From contig NW_024470391.1 of the NCBI RefSeq assembly GCF_900496995.4, forward strand, positions 122,010 to 186,009: DNA of 64,000 nucleotides, written 5' to 3'. The notes under the pieces were generated by a model. The model was not told the origin of the DNA. It searched no databases and saw nothing but the letters and a program-made list of their open reading frames with translations. A program made the position numbers and the translations under genes. The stretch is from Aquila chrysaetos chrysaetos (taxonomy: Eukaryota; Chordata; Aves; Accipitriformes; Accipitridae). Of the stretch, positions 1 to 11,330 are shown one piece after another (position 1 is the stretch's first letter; every line of letters starts with the position of its first letter).

Positions 1-167
1 CCAGCAGGGCTCAGCGGGAGCTGTGGACCCCCATCCCACTGCCCCCCCCAAATCCCCTTCCAATGTCCCCAAAGGCCCCCCCCCCCAGCACCCTCCAGCC
101 CCCCCAAACCTCCTCTTCCCTCCACCCGCCCCTGCCCAGACCACCCAGCCCCCCCCCCCCCAGGTGA

Positions 168-719
168 TGGCATAGCCGTTGAGCTGCAGGAACTTGAGGA
201 GCTCCTGCGCCTTCTCGCGGTCCCGTGCCTTCTCCTTGGCCGTCAACGTGTCATAGGGCACGAGCAGGGGGGTGCGAGCCCCACCCCGGCAACCCCCGTC
301 AGCACCCATGGGTGGTGTGAGGGGAGAGGAGCACCCATGGGGGATGCAGGGGGAAGGACAATCCCTGGGGGAGGGGGGCACAGCACCCATGGGTGTGCAT
401 CCACTTGGGGGGGGGGGGAGCTGCTCAGATCCCTGGGGCACAGGAGTGCCCATAAGGTGGGGGGACACAGGGGTGCTCACCCTTGGCCTCCAGCTCCTGC
501 TTCTTGTGTCCCCAGGTGTTGTGGTAGTTCTCAGCCAGCTGCTCCGCCATGGCCTGGGGGACACAGTGAGGTGGGGAGGGGGTCCGAGCTGGTGGGGAGG
601 GGGGATGGCATGGCAGGGGACACACACAGGGGAACACTCACCTGCAGCTCCCGGGACAACGTCACCCCCGACAGGTCCACGGGCTGGGGGCTGTAGCCGT
701 GGCTGGGGTCGTAGGTGGC
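168..719 (-). CDS. RYR1: RYR1, three internal exons (partial gene)
   Basis: Ryanodine receptor, the calcium-release channel of the sarcoplasmic reticulum; the RyR1 type fits the 19q13.2 synteny. Three exons are read on the minus strand. Exon 642-719 (26 codons, AG and GT flanks) contains [12 protein letters not shown]. Exon 481-553 begins [15 protein letters not shown] and ends ELEAKG at a GTGAGC donor. The third, about 168-275, encodes [19 protein letters not shown] and [12 protein letters not shown]. Together they match the conserved RyR cytoplasmic repeat that lies roughly halfway along the ~5,000-residue protein. The third exon has an apparent extra C in a run of six (about 267-272), which breaks the reading of an expected SHPLLVPYD, and neither its acceptor nor its donor is clear. 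The rest of the gene is outside the window or lost in the gap. Family identity is near certain; the paralogue call rests mostly on synteny. Confidence 0.88.
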
Positions 720-767
720 CTGGGGGGGACAGGGGCACCATGGGGTGGGGGCAACCCCATGGACCTC

Positions 768-1344
768 TGTCGTGGTTTAACCCCAGCCAGCAACTAAGCA
801 CCACGCAGCCGCTCACTCACTCCCCCCCCACCCAGTGGGATGGGGGAGAAAATCGGGAAAAGAAGCAAATCCACGGGTTGAGATAAGAACAGTTTAATAG
901 AACAGAAAAGAAGAAACGAATAATGATAATGATAACACTAATAAAATGACAACAGCAATAATGAAAGGATTGGAATGTACAAATGATGCGCAGTGTAATT
1001 GCTCACCACCCACCGACCGGCACCCAGCTAGTCCCCGAGCGGCGATTCCCCGCCCCCACTTCCCAGTTCCTATACTAGATGGGACGTCACATGGTATGGA
1101 ATACCCTGTTGGCCAGTTTGGGTCAGGTGCCCTGGCTGTGTCCTGTGCCAACTTCTTGTGCCCCTCCAGCTTTCTCGCTGGCTGGGCATGAGAAGCTGAA
1201 AAATCCTTGACATTAGTCTAAACACTACTAGCAGCAACTGAAAACATCGGTGTTATCAACATTCTTCTCATACTGAACTCAAAACATAGCACCATACCAG
1301 CTACTAGGAAGACAATTAACTCTATCCCAGCTGAAACTAGGACG
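768..1344 (-). mobile_element. 3' LTR of an avian endogenous retrovirus
   Basis: Read on the minus strand this LTR starts at 1344 with the terminus CGTCCTAGTTTCAGCTGGGA (TG degraded to CG) and ends at 768 with GGGGTTAAACCACGACA. A polyadenylation signal ATTAAA (plus-strand tttaat, 893-898) lies about 125 bases before the end. A near-identical solo copy is at 37954-38556. The orientation agrees with the pol remnant at 1873-2279 on the same strand, so this is the downstream LTR. The flank before 768 is acctc; the partner duplication at the other end is lost in the gap. It sits only 48 bases from the RYR1 exon at 642-719. Confidence 0.85.
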
Positions 1345-2279
1345 GTATCCACCCCTTATTCTATACCATTGACGTCATGCTCAGTTCCCATACCTTTAGT
1401 TACATCCTGGTCAGTCATTATCAGCTTTTCCATCCCTTTGAGACATATGAACAATGATATATATATATGTATACATACACAGAGATATCATCCCTTTAGT
1501 TTATGTGTTATGTTCATTAAATGTTCGTTGAGTTTATTTAGTTCCTGACTCTAGGCTCCATCTGTCATACCAGTCTTTCTGGGCAGGAGGAATGGTGCAA
1601 AGTCCTCTCAGTCGGTAGAGCAGAGTTGGGCTTCAGTGCAGTGTGACGAGCAGTTGACATTGGACGCAGCAGGAGGATGGTGTGCACCGTTGGATTGTTG
1701 CATGCTGGAGTCAGTTCTGGTTCCATCACTACTGCGTTTCATTCAGTTTTATCACAGTTTTTCTTGTTTGATCTAAGTGATTCTTACTATAGTACTATGG
1801 ATATAGCATATAACAATTATAGTAATGATAACATACAGTAGCAGGGTTATATAGCAACTAATATCATACAGGTTAATTCTGGCTATTCTCACCTAAAATT
1901 AAATCCCCTTGAGGCACACATCGAACTTCCCCATCTTTTTGCATCACCCACCAAGTGCACCCAGGCCCTTGAGCAAAAGCAATCCCACGAATGGGTTTAC
2001 CTTTGCCTGAGGCAGGAGTAACCCAGACCGTCTTCCCTAACATATTTTTTGTGTGCACTACAGGGACTTTATCCCCTTCTACAGTACGTAAAAATTCTGA
2101 CTGGGCAGGGCCACCCCGATTGGCAGATCCTCTGGTGTTGACTAACCAGGTGGCTTTTGCTAAATGTGTATCCCAATGTTTGAAAGTTTCACCCCCCATT
2201 GCTCTCAATGTAGTCTTTAACAGTCCATTGTATCGCTCAACTTTCCCAGAGGCTGGTGCATGATGAGGGGATGTGATAA
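1345..2279 (-). mobile_element. Endogenous retrovirus internal region, integrase C-terminal fragment of pol
   Basis: An open frame runs on the minus strand from the assembly gap to a stop near 1873. It encodes the end of the integrase core (motif PHHAPASGKVERYNGLLK, including the glutamate of the DDE triad) and a C-terminal domain containing NTRGSANRGG and WVMQKDGEVRCVPQGDL. Everything upstream (gag, protease, reverse transcriptase, the 5' LTR) is absent or hidden in the gap. From 1345 to 1872 there is no env-like reading frame; a purine tract (AAGGGGTGGATAC on the minus strand) abuts the LTR, as expected for a polypurine primer. Lack of env and the 5-bp duplication of the related solo LTR suggest an ERVL-type element. 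The copy is incomplete. Confidence 0.8.
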
Positions 2280-2304
2280 NNNNNNNNNNNNNNNNNNNNN
2301 NNNN
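2280..2304. other. Assembly gap (25 N)
   Basis: Twenty-five consecutive N. The left edge cuts the retroviral pol frame; the right edge is 139 bases from the LGALS4 stop codon. The true size is unknown, and the two sides may not be neighbours in the genome. Confidence 0.99.
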
Positions 2305-2443
2305 TGGGGTCAGCGCTGGGTGGTGACGGTGGCACCGACGGCCCCGGCCGGCACCCGTGGGGTTGGGGGGGGGGCTGGAGAATGGGCTATGGGGCAGGCC
2401 ATGGGGCAGGCCGTGAGCCGGGCTATGGGGCCGGCTGTGGGGC

Positions 2444-5400
2444 TCAGAAGTGGACGTAGGAGAGGACGACGTCGCCCTCCACCTCCAGCGTGTCGACGTG
2501 GGGTCCCGGGGGCAGGCGGTGGGAGAAGTTGCAGAGCGGCTGCCCCTCGGCGAACACCTTGAAGCGATAGTTCCCGCAGCGGATGGAGAGCTGGGGGCGG
2601 GGGGAGCAACCGTGAGCGACGCACGCCCTCGTGCAAGGCGTGCCCTCGTGCGACACCGACACCCACCCATGTGCAACACCCGCCCGGTGCAACACCCGTC
2701 CTCCTGCCCTGTGGGTCTTCGTGCAACGTGAGCCCTCGTGCAACTCCCACCCTCGTGCGATGCCCATCCTCGTGCAATGCAAACCCTCGTGCAACTCCCA
2801 CCCACGTGCGATGCCCATCCTCGTGCAACTCCCACCCACGTGCGATGCTTACCCTCATTCCCCCCCCCCCCGCCCCGTGCACTCACGTCGAAGTATCGGC
2901 CGCGCTGGAAGGGGTTGTGGGGCAGGTCCTGCTCCTCGGACCCCCAGACCCCCCCCAGCAGGCTGTTGCGCACCACCACCCCCTCCTCCAGGCGCGGGTT
3001 CAAGTGCAGCAGCACGTCCCCCCCGGGACCTGCCCGCAGGTTGATGTGGAACCTGGGGGGGGGTAACAGTGGGGGTCAGGGTGCTGGGCACCCCAGGGAA
3101 GGGGGTGGGGGTCCCTTCTCCACCCCCCCCAAATACCTTACGGCGTCAGGGGGGATGTAGCCCTTCACCACGATGGTTTTCTTGGGGATGAGCCCCCCCG
3201 GGATGGTGGCCACGAAGGGCACAGGCTGCAAGGGACAAAGCAGGGGGCTGGGATGGGGACAGGACCCCCCCTTCCCAGCCCCCCAGGACCCCAACAGACA
3301 CCCTATGTTGTGTGTGCCCCCCCCCCCCAACACCACCAGCCAGGGTCCCCCCCACTCACCGGGTGGAGGGTGGGCGGCTGCACCATCACCTGTGGGAGAC
3401 GCGAGAGGGTCAGTGGGGGACATGGGGACAGGGCAGGGGGGTCCAGGCTGTGCGCCCCCCCCCCCCCCCAAGCACTCACCGGCAGGTTGCTATGATAGTA
3501 GGGGATGGTCTGCGGCATGTCCTGGAGAGGGGGGAGGAAGCAGAGAGAGGGATGAGGGGGACCCCCCCCAAAACAGCTGGGTCCTCCCCAGGGTGACACC
3601 CCCCCCCCCCCCCCCAAAACCCCCCCTGGGACTCACCAGCATGGTGGGAAGATACGGCCCCTGTGGAGAGACAGGGCAGAGGTGAGGATGGGGGGGTGTC
3701 CCAGGTGGGGAGGGAGGGATATGGGGGTCGGGGTTTGGGGGGGGTCCCCGGCCATGCTCACCCCACCACCCAGGACGGTGACGGCGTGCAGCTCCAGGTC
3801 CCCGTCGACGGTGACGGCCGTCACCTGCTCCGCCGGCAGCCGGTGGAGGAATTCATCGAAGTGGCTGCCGTTCACCAGGATCTGGGGGGGGGGTCGGTCT
3901 GGGTGTCGGGGGGGGGGGGGGCCAGATCCCCTGATTTCCCCCCCTCTGCCCCATGTACCCCTATAACACACTGTGTGCCCACATATCCACTTTGGGACCC
4001 CCCAAATACCCCCTGTGTGCTCATCTCTTCCTCTTGGGACCCAATATACCCCCCCCCCAATATGCCCATATAAACCCCACCCCGCCCCAGCACCCTGTGT
4101 GCCACTATATCCCCTTGTAAGACCCAATATATTCATATTTAGGACCTTATATAATGCCATGTGCCCATATTTTCCCCTTTGGGACCCCCATATATCACCT
4201 GTGTGCCCACATATCCCCCTTGGAGACCCCATATATCCCTCTTTGAGATCCCATATACACACATTTGAGACCCTATATATCCCCTCCCTTTGAGACCCCA
4301 TAGATCCCCTGTGTGCACATATACCCCCCCCCCCGCACTTTGGGGCCCCATGTGTGACCTTGGAAATCCCATATAGCCCTTTTTGATACCCGCTGTGTAC
4401 ACATATATCCCCTCTGAGCCCCTCACACCCCCATCTGAGGCCTTGTATCCCTCTTTTGGACACGTATATAACCCCATGTGAACACATCTCCAAATTCGGA
4501 ATTCCATATATCCCCCTTTGGCACCCCCTCTGTGTCTATATATCCACCGCTGGAGCCCTACATAGCCCCCCTTTGGGACCTCTTGCCCCCTTATACCCCT
4601 CCTTTGAAACACTATATACCCCTTGTGTGCACATATATCCCATTTTGGAACCTCACATACTTCCCCTTTGGGACCACATACAACCCTTGTGTGACTGAAT
4701 TTCCCCCTCTGGGACCCCCCATATATCCCCTGTGTGTGCATGTATTCCCCTTTGAGACCCCATATAGCCCCTATGTGTGTATATGTATCCCCTCTTTAGG
4801 TCTCTATACACCCCCATGTGCCCATATATCCCTCTTTGGAACCTCCATATACCACTGTGTGTCCATATACCCACCCTTCGGGACCCCATATACTCCCTGC
4901 ATGCCCATATGTCCCCTTCATCACCTTTTGAAGCCCCATATATCCTCTGTGTGCTCCTATCTCCCCCTTTGAGACCCCATATCCCTCCGTTTGGGACCCT
5001 ATATACAGTCTGTGCCCTTATGTCCTCTTTTGGGACGCCATATATGCCCTGTGAGCCCCTACCTCCCCATTTGAGACCCCTTATATCCCTATTGGGAACC
5101 CATATACCCCCTTAGGAACACCATATACCCACTGTGAGCACTTATATCCCCCTTTGAGACCCCACACACCCTCTGTTTGCACATATATCCCTCCTGGAGA
5201 CCCTATACACCCCCTGCAGGCCCTTACAACCCCTTTGGGACCCCATATATCCCCTGTGGGACCCCATATACGCCCTTAGGAACACCATATACCCACTGTG
5301 AGCGCTTATATCCTCCTTTGCGACCCCATATGTCCTTTATGGGACCCCACATACCCCCTTAGGAACACCATATACCCACTGTGAGCCCTTATATCCCCTG

Positions 5401-7097
5401 TGGGACCCCATATACGCCCTTAGGAACACCATATACCCACTGTGAGCCCTTATATCCTCCTTTGGGACCCCATATATCCCCTGTGGGACCCCATATACCC
5501 ACTGTGAGCCCTTATATCACCCTTTGGGACCCCATATATCCCCTATGGGACCCCATATACCCACTGTGAGCCCTTAGATCCTCCTTTAGGACCCCATATA
5601 TCCCCTACGGGACCCCATATACCCCCTTAGGAACACCATATACCCACTGTGAGCCCTTATATCCTCCTTTGGGACCCCATATATCCCCTGTGGGACCCCA
5701 TATACGCCCTTAGGAACACCATATACCCACTGTGAGCCCTTATATCCCCCTTTGGGACCCCATTTATCCCCTATGGGACCCCATATACCCACTGTGAGCC
5801 CTTATATCCCCCTTTGGGACCCTATATATCCCCTATGGGACCCCATATACCCCCTTAGAAACACCATATACCCACTGTGAGCCCTTATATCCCCCTTTAA
5901 GACCCCATATACCCCCAGTGAGCCCCTACAGACCCCTTGAGACACCCCCCCCCAACCCTCTCCCCCGTCCCCGCACCCGGTAGGCGTGGGGGGTGACGGT
6001 GATGACGATCTCGAAGGGGGTCCCAGGCGTGAAGGGCTGGAGGTCGTGGCACTGCTCCGGCCCCCACTCCCCCCCATGGCAGCTGTTCAGCACCGCCTGC
6101 CCCTCCGTCCCAAAACGGGGGTTCAAGTGCAGCGCCAGGTCGGCCCCCCCCCCTGCCCCACTCGCCAGGTTCACGTGGAACCTGCAATGGGGGGGGGGGG
6201 GGGGCACATCCATTCCGCTGTCCCTCCGGCCCTGCACCCCCCCTGCTCCCCGTCACCAGCAGCCCTCCGTCCCGCCAGCCCCCCCCCCACCCCGTATCCC
6301 CCTCCCCAGGCTCACCCCAAACCTGAGAGGACACGCAGCCCCATCCCCCAGGCTGTGCCCCCCCACATCCCCCATATCCCCCCCTGTGTCCCTCCCATGA
6401 CCTCATGTGTCCTCCATACCCCCCCGTGTCCCACCGTATGCCCCCATATCCCCCCCTGTGCCCCCCATGTCCCTCATGTCCCCCCCCATATCCCTTCCAT
6501 GCCCCCCACACTCCCCCATGTCCCCCCGTATACCCCCAGGTCCCTCCCCATATCCCCCCCATAACCCCCCATATCCCCTATATCCCCCCATGTCCCCCCG
6601 TATGCCCCCATACCCCCCATATCCCCCCCCATATCCCCTATATCCCCCCCATGTCCCCATACCCCCCAAATCCCCTCCCATATCCCTTCCATGTCCCCCA
6701 TATCCCCCCCCATATCCCCCCATATGCCCCCATACCCCTTCCACATCCCCCACATCCCCGCCGTGTCCCCCACCTCCCCCCACCCGTGCACCCAAGGGGG
6801 TGCACAAGCACGTGCAAGGGGACAGCAGACCCCCCCCCCCCCCACGCCCCCCATCACGTCCCCGGGGTCCCCCGTACCTGTCGGCGTTGGGGGACACGAC
6901 CCCCTGCACGTAAACGGCCATGCCGGGCCAGAGCCCCCCCATCACAGAGGCCACGTAGGGCAGTGGCTGGGGGGGGGGGGGGGAAACAAGGTCAGGGGGG
7001 TCCCCACCATGTCCCTGGGGGGGGTAACGGGACCCCCAGGGACGATACCAACCGGGTTGTACGCGGGCCGGTAGCCGGGCGCGGGGACGAAGGACAT
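2444..7097 (-). CDS. LGALS4: Galectin-4, tandem-repeat beta-galactoside-binding lectin
   Basis: Secreted/cytosolic lectin of gut epithelium with two carbohydrate-recognition domains joined by a linker. Ten exons on the minus strand: 7053-7097, 6878-6966, 5977-6181, 3762-3881, 3637-3660, 3480-3521, 3360-3389, 3137-3225, 2887-3052, 2444-2590. They total 957 bases, about 318 residues (human about 323, also ten exons). The start [15 protein letters not shown] matches the family N-terminus. The first CRD has LHLNPRF and GGEWGPEQ; the second has [20 protein letters not shown] and VWGSEEQ. The protein ends [10 protein letters not shown]. Both CRDs keep the H-NPR, N and W-G-E sugar-binding signature. 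Exon 1 uses a weak donor (GTTGGT). Introns 2, 3 and 9 carry minisatellites. The 3' UTR runs into the assembly gap, and no poly(A) signal is visible before it. Confidence 0.95.
2620..2850. repeat. Minisatellite in LGALS4 last intron
   Basis: Tandem units alternate around CCTCGTGCAACTCCCACC and CCTCGTGCGATGCCCATC, roughly 16-17 bases each and often paired as about 33 bases. The array lies wholly inside the intron between exons 2887-3052 and 2444-2590. Open frames through it are repeat artefacts. Confidence 0.85.
3930..5935. repeat. 2-kb minisatellite filling LGALS4 intron 3
   Basis: The intron between exons 5977-6181 and 3762-3881 is almost entirely a tandem array built on GGGACCCCATATATCCCC-like units. 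Left of about 5100 the units are diverged. From about 5110 to 5935 they are more homogeneous and form a longer period in which AACACCATATACCCACTGTG recurs near 5116, 5281, 5364, 5424, 5632, 5714 and 5860. The ATATA-rich array contrasts with the GC-rich surroundings. Confidence 0.9.
6360..6780. repeat. C-rich ATATCCCCC minisatellite in LGALS4 intron 2
   Basis: Short degenerate units of CCCATATCCCCCC and CCCATGTCCCC repeat through the intron between exons 6878-6966 and 5977-6181. It resembles a simpler version of the array in intron 3. No coding signal. Confidence 0.85.
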
Positions 7098-7850
7098 GGT
7101 GACGGTGATGACGGTGCCGGGCTGGATGCGGAGCCCACGGCGCCGGGACTTTTATAGCCCCAAATCCGAGGGGGGGGGGCCCCCACCCCGCCCCACCCGG
7201 ACACCCAGGTCCTCACGCCAGCTCGGGGCGGGGTGGGGGGGGGACACACAGCCCAGACCCTGGGGGCTCAAAGCTGGGGGGGGGGCTGACCCACCCCCCC
7301 GGGTGCTTGGGGTTCCCCTGTGGGTTTTGGGGGGGGGGGGGGGGGGTGTCCCTTTGTGCCCCCCACATCCACCCCCAGGAGGGCAGGTCCCAGATGGCGG
7401 AGGCAGGGTGGGGGCTGGACGCCTGGCTTTGTTCCCAGGGTGGGGTCCAGACTTTGACCCCCCCGGATGCGGGGTAGCGTTGGCGGCGGTGGGGGGGGGG
7501 GACACACACGACACCCTGCCCGAGGCGGCAACACCTCGGACTCTGCCCCGTGCCAGGCAGACCCAGGCGTGTGGGTGTCAGCAGGAGGGGCCGGGATGTG
7601 CCGGGGGGGGGACACAACGTTGACCTCGGTCCTTGACCCCCCCCAGCACCCTCGGGGGGGTCCCCAGCTCCATCGTAGCACCCCGGGGTCCCCATCACCG
7701 CTCCTGGGGGGTATGGGGACCCCCATCCCCATTGTAACACCCTTGGGACCCCCCCCCCACCGAGACCCACGGCAGCCCCCCCCCCTCCCAGGTCCCGTCC
7801 CTCCCCACGCTGCCCAAAGACGAGGAAGGACAGGGGGACGTGGGGACAGC
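7098..7850. other. LGALS4-ECH1 intergenic region
   Basis: About 750 GC-rich bases between the LGALS4 start and the ECH1 poly(A) signal. It must hold the LGALS4 promoter. A plus-strand ttttatag at about 7150-7157 reads CTATAAAA on the minus strand, a good TATA box about 54-60 bases upstream of the ATG, which would give an unusually clean core promoter for this compact block. Long G and C runs fill the rest; no gene seen. Confidence 0.6.
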
Positions 7851-7854
7851 CAGA

Positions 7855-7860
7855 TTTATT
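7855..7860 (-). terminator. ECH1 poly(A) signal AATAAA
   Basis: Plus-strand tttatt, minus-strand AATAAA, only 23 bases beyond the ECH1 stop codon (7884-7886). No other signal is needed to end the transcript, so the 3' UTR is probably only about 40-50 bases. Confidence 0.85.
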
Positions 7861-7883
7861 GTCGGGGGGGGGCCGCGGTGGCC

Positions 7884-10800
7884 CTACAGCTTGGAGAAGG
7901 GGATGTCCTCGGGACCCTTCTTCTCCATCGCCGCCTGCGCCGACTTGAGGATGTCCTCGGTCTGCAGCATGCTCATGTTCCAGGTGGCCTGGGGACGGGG
8001 ACAGGGGTGGGATGGGGATTGGGACACCCCCGGGGACGGGGATGGGGAGGGGACACCCCCGGGGATGGGGGCGAGACACCCTGGGGGGTCCAAGACGTCC
8101 CTCGGGGACAAAGACGGGGAACAGGGACGGCAACAGCGCGGAGACGGGGACGTCGCCGCGGTCAGGGAGGAGGCACAGGGATGGTGAGGGAGGGAGCGTG
8201 GGTTTTTAGGGCTGGGGGGGGTCCCAGCGGGAGGGGAGGGGGCCGCTCACCACATAACGGAGGCCCTCGGAGACGGGGTGGTCCCGCGAGTAGATCAGGT
8301 TCACCTTGGTGCCCTGCACGGCCACGGGGCTCCGAGCCGCGATGGTGGCGGCCACTTCCAAGGCTCCCTGCAGCAGCGTCTCCTTGTCGGCAAAAACCCG
8401 GCTGCGGGCGAGAGAGGGGCTGCCGGCGGGGACGGGCACCCCGAGGGGGTCCCCGTGGCGCTGGGGGACAGCCCCGGGGATGGGGTCCCCTCCCGGGGAG
8501 GGGGGGGGGGGCGGGCTGCAGTACCTCACCAAGCCGGAGCTCTGCGCTTCGGGGGCCATCATCTTGCGGGCGGTGAAGGCCAGTTCGTTGACGAGGCTGC
8601 GGGGGGACAGGGGGGCTGTGGGGTGAGACGGGGTCCCCCTGAAGTGTCCCCCCCTCCACTGCCCCCACCGCCGGCGTCCCCCCCACCCACCTCTGGCTAC
8701 CCATGATCTTCGGGAGACGCTGCAGGGTGCCCACGTCGGCCGCCAGCCCGATGTCCACCTCCTGCGGGCACGGGGAGACGCGAGGGGGCACGGGGAGACG
8801 CGAGGGGGCACGGGGAGACGTGAGGGGACACGGGGACGTGGGGTGGGGGGGGCCGTGGGGATGGCTGAGGGTCTCCGGGGACACCCGAGGGTCCCCACCT
8901 GCCTACCTTCACCTGGAACCAGGCGTCCTGGGTGCAGTAGCGGATGTCGCAGGCAGAGATGAGATCGATACCTGCCGAGAAAAGAGATCGATGCCCTGAG
9001 CCGGTGTGGGGAGGGGGGGACGCCGAGCCGGTGGCGGGGGGGACACACGACCCCAGCCCGGCACCCCCCCCGGCCCCAGCTCACCTGCACCGATGCAGGC
9101 GCCGTGCACCGCCGCGATCACCGGCTTCGGGCACTGCAGGAGAAACGGGCGTCAGGGAGGGTCGGGGAACAGTCTGTTCCCCCCCCCCGCTTCCCTGCTC
9201 TGTCCGTCTGTCCGTCCGTCCGTCTGACCTTTTCCAGCACCGAGAAGGTCTCCTGGTACTCGCAGATTTTCCGCCGCAGGTTCCAGGCTTTCCTGGCCAT
9301 GTCCTCGCCCTCCACCATCAGGAAGTCGCTGCCCATCTCCATCAGGTCGATCCCTGCCCAGGGCCGTGCCGTCACCGGCCGTCCCCCGTTCCCAGCTGGG
9401 GGGAAAAGCCCCCCCCGACCCCCTCCCAGCCAGGGCTGAGACACCCCCAGGCCTCCTGGTGATGCTGAGATGTCCCTGATTTCCCCTGGCTGGGGCACAG
9501 GTACCCCAAATCCCCCCTCCCGGCTTGGGCAAAGGTACCCCCAATCCCCCCTGGCTGGGGTAGAGGTACCCCCAGTTCCACCCAGCTGGTACCAAGATGC
9601 TCCCAGTCCCTCCCAGATGGGTCAAGACCCGCTCTCCCCCCCGCCCCGTTTCCCCTGCTAGGGCTGAAACGATTCCTCCCCCCAAAATGAGCCAGACTCC
9701 CCCCCAGCCGTCCCCCTCACCAGCCGTGAAGATCTTCCCGGCGCCCGAGATGACGACGGCGCGGCAGGACGTGTCCTGGCTGATGTCCTGGAAGCACTCC
9801 ACCATCTCCCTGCGGAGACAGCGAGGACGGTGGGGGACGGGGTCCGGGGGGCCCTGGGGGGAGGGGGGGGTGTCCCCGGGTGCCCCCCCCCCGCCCCGTT
9901 ACCTCCAGAATGCCACGTTCATGGCGTTCCTCTTCTCGGGGCGGTGGAGCTCCACGTGCAGGACGTGGTCCCGCTCCGGCGTCACCCGCAGCGTCTCGAA
10001 GCTGCGGCCGGGCGAACGCCGCTCCGCCGCCTCCGCCGACATCAGCCGGGCCGGCACCTGAAGCGCTGCGGCACCCAGCCCGTCACCAGGGCACTGGGAC
10101 CCACCGGGGAGGGACTGGGAGTCCCTGGGGAGGGACTGGGACCCACTGGAGAACAGCTGGGGGCACTGGGACACACTGGAGAGGGACTGGGACCCACCGG
10201 GGAGGGACTGCGAGTCCCTGGGGAGGTGCGGGGACCCACCGGAGAAGGGCTGGGGGCACTGGGACACACTGGGGGGGCACTGGGACACACTGGGGAGGGA
10301 CTGGGACGCACTGGGGAAGGAGTGGGAGTACCCAGGGAGGGACTGGGAACAGTGGGAGAAGAGCTGGGGGCATTGGGACACACTGGGGAGGGACTGGGAG
10401 TGCTTGGGGAGGGGCTGGGGCCACTGGAACACACCGAGAAGAGACTGGGAATACCTAGGGAGGAACTGGGACCTGTTGGAGAAGAGCTGGGGGCACTGGG
10501 ACACACTGGGGAGGGACTGAGAAACCTTGGGGAGGGACTGGGAACTGCGGGAGAAGAGCTGGGTGCACCGGGACACACTGGGGAGGGTCTGGGAGTCCCT
10601 GGGGCGGGACTGGGACCCACTAGAGAAGGGCTGGGGGAACTGGGATGCACTGGGGAGGGAGTGGGAGTCCCTGGGGAGGGGCTGAGAGCACTGGGGAGGG
10701 ATTGGCACCCACTGGAGAAGGGCTGGGGGCACTGGGACACACTGGGGAGGGACTGGGAGGTGCTGAAGAAGGGCTGGGACTCACTGGGGAAGGACCAGGA

Positions 10801-11330
10801 AGCCCTGGGTAGGGACTGGAGTGCTCTGAGACCCACTGGGGAGGGACTGGGACGCACTGGGGAAAAGGCTGGGGGCCACCGGGACGCAGTGGGGAGGGAC
10901 TGGGACGCACTGGGGAAGGGCTGGGGGCTACTGGGATGCACTGGGGAAGGGTTGCGGGGGCACTGGGGTAGGACTAGGACTCACTGGGATCCACGAAGGA
11001 AGGACTGGGAGGCACCGGGGGTACTGGGAAAGGACCCCAGCGTCCGGGGGTGGGCCTCAAAGGGGGCACGGGGGGGGTCATAGTGGGGGGGGTTAATGGG
11101 GGACCCCGGGGGTCAGGGCGCGCAAAAAGGGGGGACTCGGGGGGGGTGTGAGGTCAACTGAGGGTCAAGGTCAGGCTGGGGGTTATGGGGGTCTCTAGGC
11201 CACGCCGGGGGTCCCCGTGGGAAGGGAGGGGTTAGGTTAGGCCGGGGGTCCCGGGCCTGGCGCGGGGGGGGGGTGTGTCGTGTCCCCCCCACTCACATCT
11301 CCCCAGCAGCCCCCGCAGCCCCGCCGCCAT
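7884..11330 (-). CDS. ECH1: Delta(3,5)-Delta(2,4)-dienoyl-CoA isomerase
   Basis: Crotonase-fold enzyme that isomerises 3,5-dienoyl-CoA to 2,4-dienoyl-CoA in beta-oxidation of unsaturated fatty acids, in mitochondria and peroxisomes. Ten exons on the minus strand: about 11297-11330, 9903-10065, 9720-9810, 9229-9356, 9085-9134, 8905-8972, 8694-8762, 8526-8599, 8250-8402, 7884-7991. The start MAAGLRGLLGR is a short basic leader consistent with mitochondrial import, and the protein ends PFSKL, a PTS1 peroxisomal signal. Visible family motifs are AVVISGAGKIFTAG, VHGACIGAGIDL (oxyanion-hole region), CDIRYCTQDAWFQVK and EVDIGLAADVGTLQRLPK with the catalytic acidic residues. All boundaries preserve frame with the human gene structure. 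Intron 1 is a minisatellite. The call is secure. Confidence 0.96.
10075..10990. repeat. GGGACTGGGA minisatellite in ECH1 intron 1
   Basis: About 900 bases of imperfect 20-30-base units of the form GGGACTGGGACACACTGGGG. The array is free of stop codons in several frames on both strands, so it yields long open frames (Gly/Thr-rich on one strand, Pro/Ser-rich on the other) that are not genes. The G-triplet spacing makes G-quadruplex formation on the plus strand likely. Confidence 0.9.

Noticed and set aside
5110-5935. Regularly spaced repeats resembling a CRISPR array
   Set aside because: The organism is a vertebrate, and spacers are not unique: the whole unit repeats, as in a minisatellite.
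9830-11083. Open frame of over 400 codons on the plus strand, and Pro/Ser-rich frames opposite
   Set aside because: They are translations of the ECH1 intron 1 minisatellite; no start context, domain or splice logic, and several frames are open at once.
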